A DNA stretch of 8,096 nt. Origin: Desulfobacterales bacterium (GTDB lineage Bacteria > Desulfobacterota > Desulfobacteria > Desulfobacterales > JAUCGF01). The DNA lies in the NCBI GenBank assembly GCA_029940345.1, contig JAOZRC010000221.1, forward strand, positions 1 to 8,096, given 5' to 3'. This document shows, in pieces, positions 6,230 through 8,096 of this stretch; positions within the stretch are counted from its first letter, which is position 1; every line of letters begins with the position of its first letter. The position numbers and the translations under genes are program-made. Under the pieces are notes generated by a model. The model saw only the letters and a program-made list of their open reading frames with translations. It did no database searches and was not told the origin of the DNA.

Positions 6230-7426
6230 TTATTTGCAGTTTATTTTCAAAACCAATGCGGCGCCGGTGTCTCCGGCAGCGCAACCGCCCCAAAGAAGGT
6301 ATCCGCCGCCGAGTTGGACGACTTCTTCGATGCCTTCGATAATGCAGCGACCGGCCGTGGGTGCTTGGGGATGGCCGTAAACCAATGAACTGCCAAAATT
6401 GTTAAACCCATCAGCGTCAATATTCAACTCATTGGCAAAGTAAATATCATTAACCACAAACGGGTTATGGGTTTTAATCGCTTTGACATCGTTGATTGTG
6501 ATACCGGCGTCTTGCAGCGCCATTTTGACGGCGGGAACCGGGGCAGTGGCCATGAAACCTTTTTTAACACGGGTAAAACCGTAAGAAAGCATCTGGATTT
6601 CGACATTGGGATCAGCGCTCAGTTCCTGCGCTTTTTCCTTGGTAGTCACTGTCACGCCGACATTGCCATCTGCCGGATGGGTCTGGGCGCCAAACGTGAG
6701 TACACCGTTCGGAAGCACTGGCCGCAACTTTTCCAAACCTTCTTTAGTGGACGGAAAAATGCCCTCATCGGCTTCCACCAAAATTTTTTTCTTCCTGGAA
6801 ACTGCGATTTCAACGGGAAACATAAATTTTTTGTGAAAGGCGCGGTCATCAGCCAAAGAATCACTGTACTGCTCACTGCGTCGCAACGCCAGGGCATCAC
6901 ATTGTTCGCGGGTGATACCGGCCTCTTTGGCAACATTTTCCGCGGTTTGAATCATAGCGGCGCCAGCCCAGGGATCTTTACCGAAATTATCCATCATCCA
7001 GTTTTCCGATTCCACCTCGCCGCCGGGCCCTTTGGGATTGGGCCAGATCGTGTGCGGGCCGTTGGATGCACGGTCGGTCATCAGGCAAAACCCGGTGTCA
7101 AACAGTCCGTTTTCAATGGCCATACCAGTCTGAAAGATACATGTGGTGGATGTCGTACACGCTTGGCCAAGCGTCACACCGGGAACATGGCCAATGCCCA
7201 TCATGCCGGCCGCCCAGGTGCTGCCGTAAAAGATATGCTTCTGGCCGATAGTGATCCCCAAATAGAGATAATCAAACAGTTGAGAATCCCATTTTTTTTC
7301 CGCTATCCAGCGCTTGGCAGTGGCCGCGCCTAACACAATCGAATTTTCATTGGCCAAACTGCCCTGCCATTTTACAAATGGGGTGCTATAATAGCCCTTG
7401 TACGGTATAAAAGCTTTGGTTAACAT
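6230..7426 (-). CDS. Thiolase superfamily protein (SCP2-thiolase-like acetyl-CoA acyltransferase)
   Basis: A 398-residue thiolase, catalysing CoA-dependent cleavage of a 3-oxoacyl-CoA or the reverse condensation. Catalytic sites align with the family: nucleophile Cys90 in GQACTTSTTC (87-96); HNPF (320-323) at the place of the classical NEAF block; His352 in YGHPQAPTAGR (350-360); and the second catalytic Cys382 in GGCAAGDTG (380-388), spaced as in the usual C-I-G-G-G-M-G. The loop GAQTHPADGN (246-255) replaces the typical GNASGINDGA. The His-containing HNPF resembles the HDCF of SCP2-type thiolases rather than NEAF of biosynthetic ones. These variants often work with a DUF35 zinc/OB-fold partner, not seen here. 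ATG 7426 has an excellent AAAGGAGG at 7442-7435, 8 nt upstream. The FAD-subunit gene follows 223 bp downstream, past a repeat and a hairpin, so cotranscription is doubtful. Substrate unknown. Confidence 0.92.
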   Translation of the reverse strand: MLTKAFIPYKGYYSTPFVKWQGSLANENSIVLGAATAKRWIAEKKWDSQLFDYLYLGITIGQKHIFYGSTWAAGMMGIGHVPGVTLGQACTTSTTCIFQTGMAIENGLFDTGFCLMTDRASNGPHTIWPNPKGPGGEVESENWMMDNFGKDPWAGAAMIQTAENVAKEAGITREQCDALALRRSEQYSDSLADDRAFHKKFMFPVEIAVSRKKKILVEADEGIFPSTKEGLEKLRPVLPNGVLTFGAQTHPADGNVGVTVTTKEKAQELSADPNVEIQMLSYGFTRVKKGFMATAPVPAVKMALQDAGITINDVKAIKTHNPFVVNDIYFANELNIDADGFNNFGSSLVYGHPQAPTAGRCIIEGIEEVVQLGGGYLLWGGCAAGDTGAALVLKINCK

Positions 7427-7582
7427 TAAAAACTCCTCCTTTAAGTATTAAGTTATAGTAATGATTTTTCAATAATGGTTAATTTTTTGCTGCAAAACTA
7501 TTACGGCCGGTTATCAAACAGCCGTTTGGATTTTCTTTCCGAACGCGGAAGTGTTGCATAATTCACCACTTCCACCTGGCAA

Positions 7583-7687
7583 CTACCATGATCTGTTTTT
7601 CTTCATTTTGGTCAGATAGGAATAATTCAACATCAATACAAACATGAATATGCCCAAAGAAATCAGTAACAATTTTTTGTTTTGCAT
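7583..7687 (-). CDS. Candidate small single-pass membrane protein (34 aa)
   Basis: ATG 7687-7685 is preceded by AGAGG with 5-6 nt spacing and opens 34 codons to TAG 7585-7583. The peptide starts MQNKKLLLISLGIFMFVLML and ends NYSYLTKMKKNRSW. A short positive N-terminus, about 16 hydrophobic residues and a strongly basic tail make a coherent single membrane helix. Both ends positively charged leaves the topology open. It lies 157 bp upstream of the thiolase on the same strand. Small size means chance is possible, but the combination of ribosome binding site, start and coherent helix is better than usual for intergenic ORFs. No family recognised. Confidence 0.42.
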   Translation of the reverse strand: MQNKKLLLISLGIFMFVLMLNYSYLTKMKKNRSW

Positions 7688-7745
7688 TTGGCCTCTTTTA
7701 ATTCAATCAGGCCGTTTATAATCATTCCGTCTGATTATGTTAAAC

Positions 7746-7795
7746 GTAAAGCTGTTCCTCTTATGCGGGCAAAGCGGAACGGCTTTCCGCTTTAC
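7746..7795. repeat. Interrupted palindromic repeat (GTAAAGC...GCTTTAC)
   Basis: GTAAAGC at 7746-7752 is mirrored by GCTTTAC at 7789-7795, and GTTCC/GGAAC pairs lie inside. The 3' half contains a tight 9-bp hairpin, AAAGCGGAA 7771-7779 against TTCCGCTTT 7785-7793, with a 5-nt loop. Because of this symmetry the two strands encode nearly the same short peptide (VKRKAVPL). No flanking duplication was found. Likely a short dispersed repeat. Confidence 0.6.
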
Positions 7796-8006
7796 ATCAA
7801 AGCAAACCCGCCCGGACGAAACGATGATCATCCGCTGATTCGGACAAGTATCTATTATTTTGATTGTTTTTGCAACCCTAAAAATTAGCGCAAAAAAGCT
7901 TATGTTCAGTTCACTCAAATAACCTCCGATCAGATAAACGGTCTTGATCTAAAACTTTTTTCAAATAGTTTCGGCATCCTTCATTTGTCGGTTTACACAT
8001 TTTAAA

Positions 8007-8067
8007 TGTAGGGTGGGTGGAGAGCAACGGAACCCACGGCTTTCCGTTGCTCTCCACCCACCCTACA
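8007..8067. repeat. Perfect long palindrome, TGTAGGGTGGGTGG family
   Basis: Two 26-bp arms (8007-8032 and 8042-8067) are exact reverse complements around a 9-nt loop. The ends read TGTAGGGTGGGTGG and CCACCCACCCTACA, sharing the TGTAGGGTG terminus of the 6072-6162 element. A weaker outer pair (TTTACA 7992-7997, TGTAAA 8074-8079) flanks it. No T-tract on either side favours a dispersed repeat over a terminator. The exactness of the arms suggests recent insertion or ongoing homogenisation. Confidence 0.85.
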
Positions 8068-8096
8068 AAAATTTGTAAATGAACATATCGAAAAAG

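Larger units (their letters stand above)
7427..8096. other. Gene-poor region with small ORF and palindromic repeats
   Basis: About 670 bases upstream of the thiolase with no large gene. It contains the thiolase Shine-Dalgarno, one candidate 34-aa membrane protein, an interrupted palindrome (7746-7795) and a perfect 26-bp-arm palindrome (8007-8067). ORFs of about 70 codons on either strand across 7680-7918 run through the palindrome and are not convincing. No tRNA, rRNA or CRISPR pattern was seen. Confidence 0.6.

Noticed and set aside
6467..7333. 288-codon plus-strand ORF
   Set aside because: Antisense to the thiolase whose catalytic motifs are intact; no recognisable motif of its own.
7445..7472. 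TTGAAA-N16-TAATAC promoter-like pair before the thiolase (minus)
   Set aside because: Its predicted start would fall inside the thiolase Shine-Dalgarno (7435-7442), leaving no usable leader.
7501..7566. 21-codon GTG ORF downstream of the small membrane protein (minus)
   Set aside because: Too short and basic, with only a weak AGGTGG-like site; not distinguishable from chance.
7703..7918. 71-codon minus-strand ORF with TTG start behind a GGAGG
   Set aside because: The ribosome binding site is suggestive, but the reading runs through the 7746-7795 palindrome and has no recognisable domain.

Overview
This 8.1 kb window reads as a chromosomal stretch from a repeat-rich bacterium. The gene set is a caspase-like peptidase, SpoVR, a long PrkA homologue, a molybdenum-hydroxylase-type FAD subunit and an SCP2-like thiolase. 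Together with the many short palindromic and MITE-like insertions, this fits a Desulfobacterota (former Deltaproteobacteria) sulfate reducer, possibly one of the filamentous or multicellular lineages. That placement is inference: there is no rRNA or marker gene here.

Layout. 1-143 (+) is the 3' end of a caspase-family (C14) gene that stops unusually soon after its catalytic Cys-His motif, with a 42-codon ORF directly behind it. 274-734 holds no convincing gene but has a sigma70-like promoter (476-504) and a 135-bp MITE-like insertion (577-711) ending just before the spoVR ribosome binding site. 735-2384 (+) is spoVR. 2385-2640 is mostly a 146-bp MITE (2466-2611) with perfect 14-bp terminal inverted repeats and a perfect 8-bp target duplication, the IS66 pattern. 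2641-4932 (+) is prkA, in a long form with a putative zinc-binding insert in its ATPase domain. 4933-5121 is a convergent gap containing an apparent remnant of a minus-strand gene. 5122-6006 (-) is an FAD-binding subunit of the xanthine/CO dehydrogenase family. 6007-6229 contains a double-hairpin repeat (6072-6162) and a terminator-like hairpin. 6230-7426 (-) is a thiolase. 7427-8096 is gene-poor, with one candidate 34-aa membrane protein (minus) and two more palindromic repeats.

How the genes work together. SpoVR and PrkA belong to the widespread PrkA-YeaH-SpoVR stationary-phase/stress module. Here spoVR precedes prkA, yeaH is absent from the window, and each gene carries a mobile insertion directly upstream. 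The minus-strand pair (thiolase, then FAD subunit) suggests CoA-linked catabolism, but the FAD subunit has no iron-sulfur or molybdopterin partner in view and sits next to a decayed fragment, so the locus looks eroded.

I found no strong case for a wholly new multi-gene system. The best leads are the two MITEs flanking the stress genes, the metal-site insert in PrkA, the abruptly ended caspase gene and the remnant behind the orphan FAD subunit.
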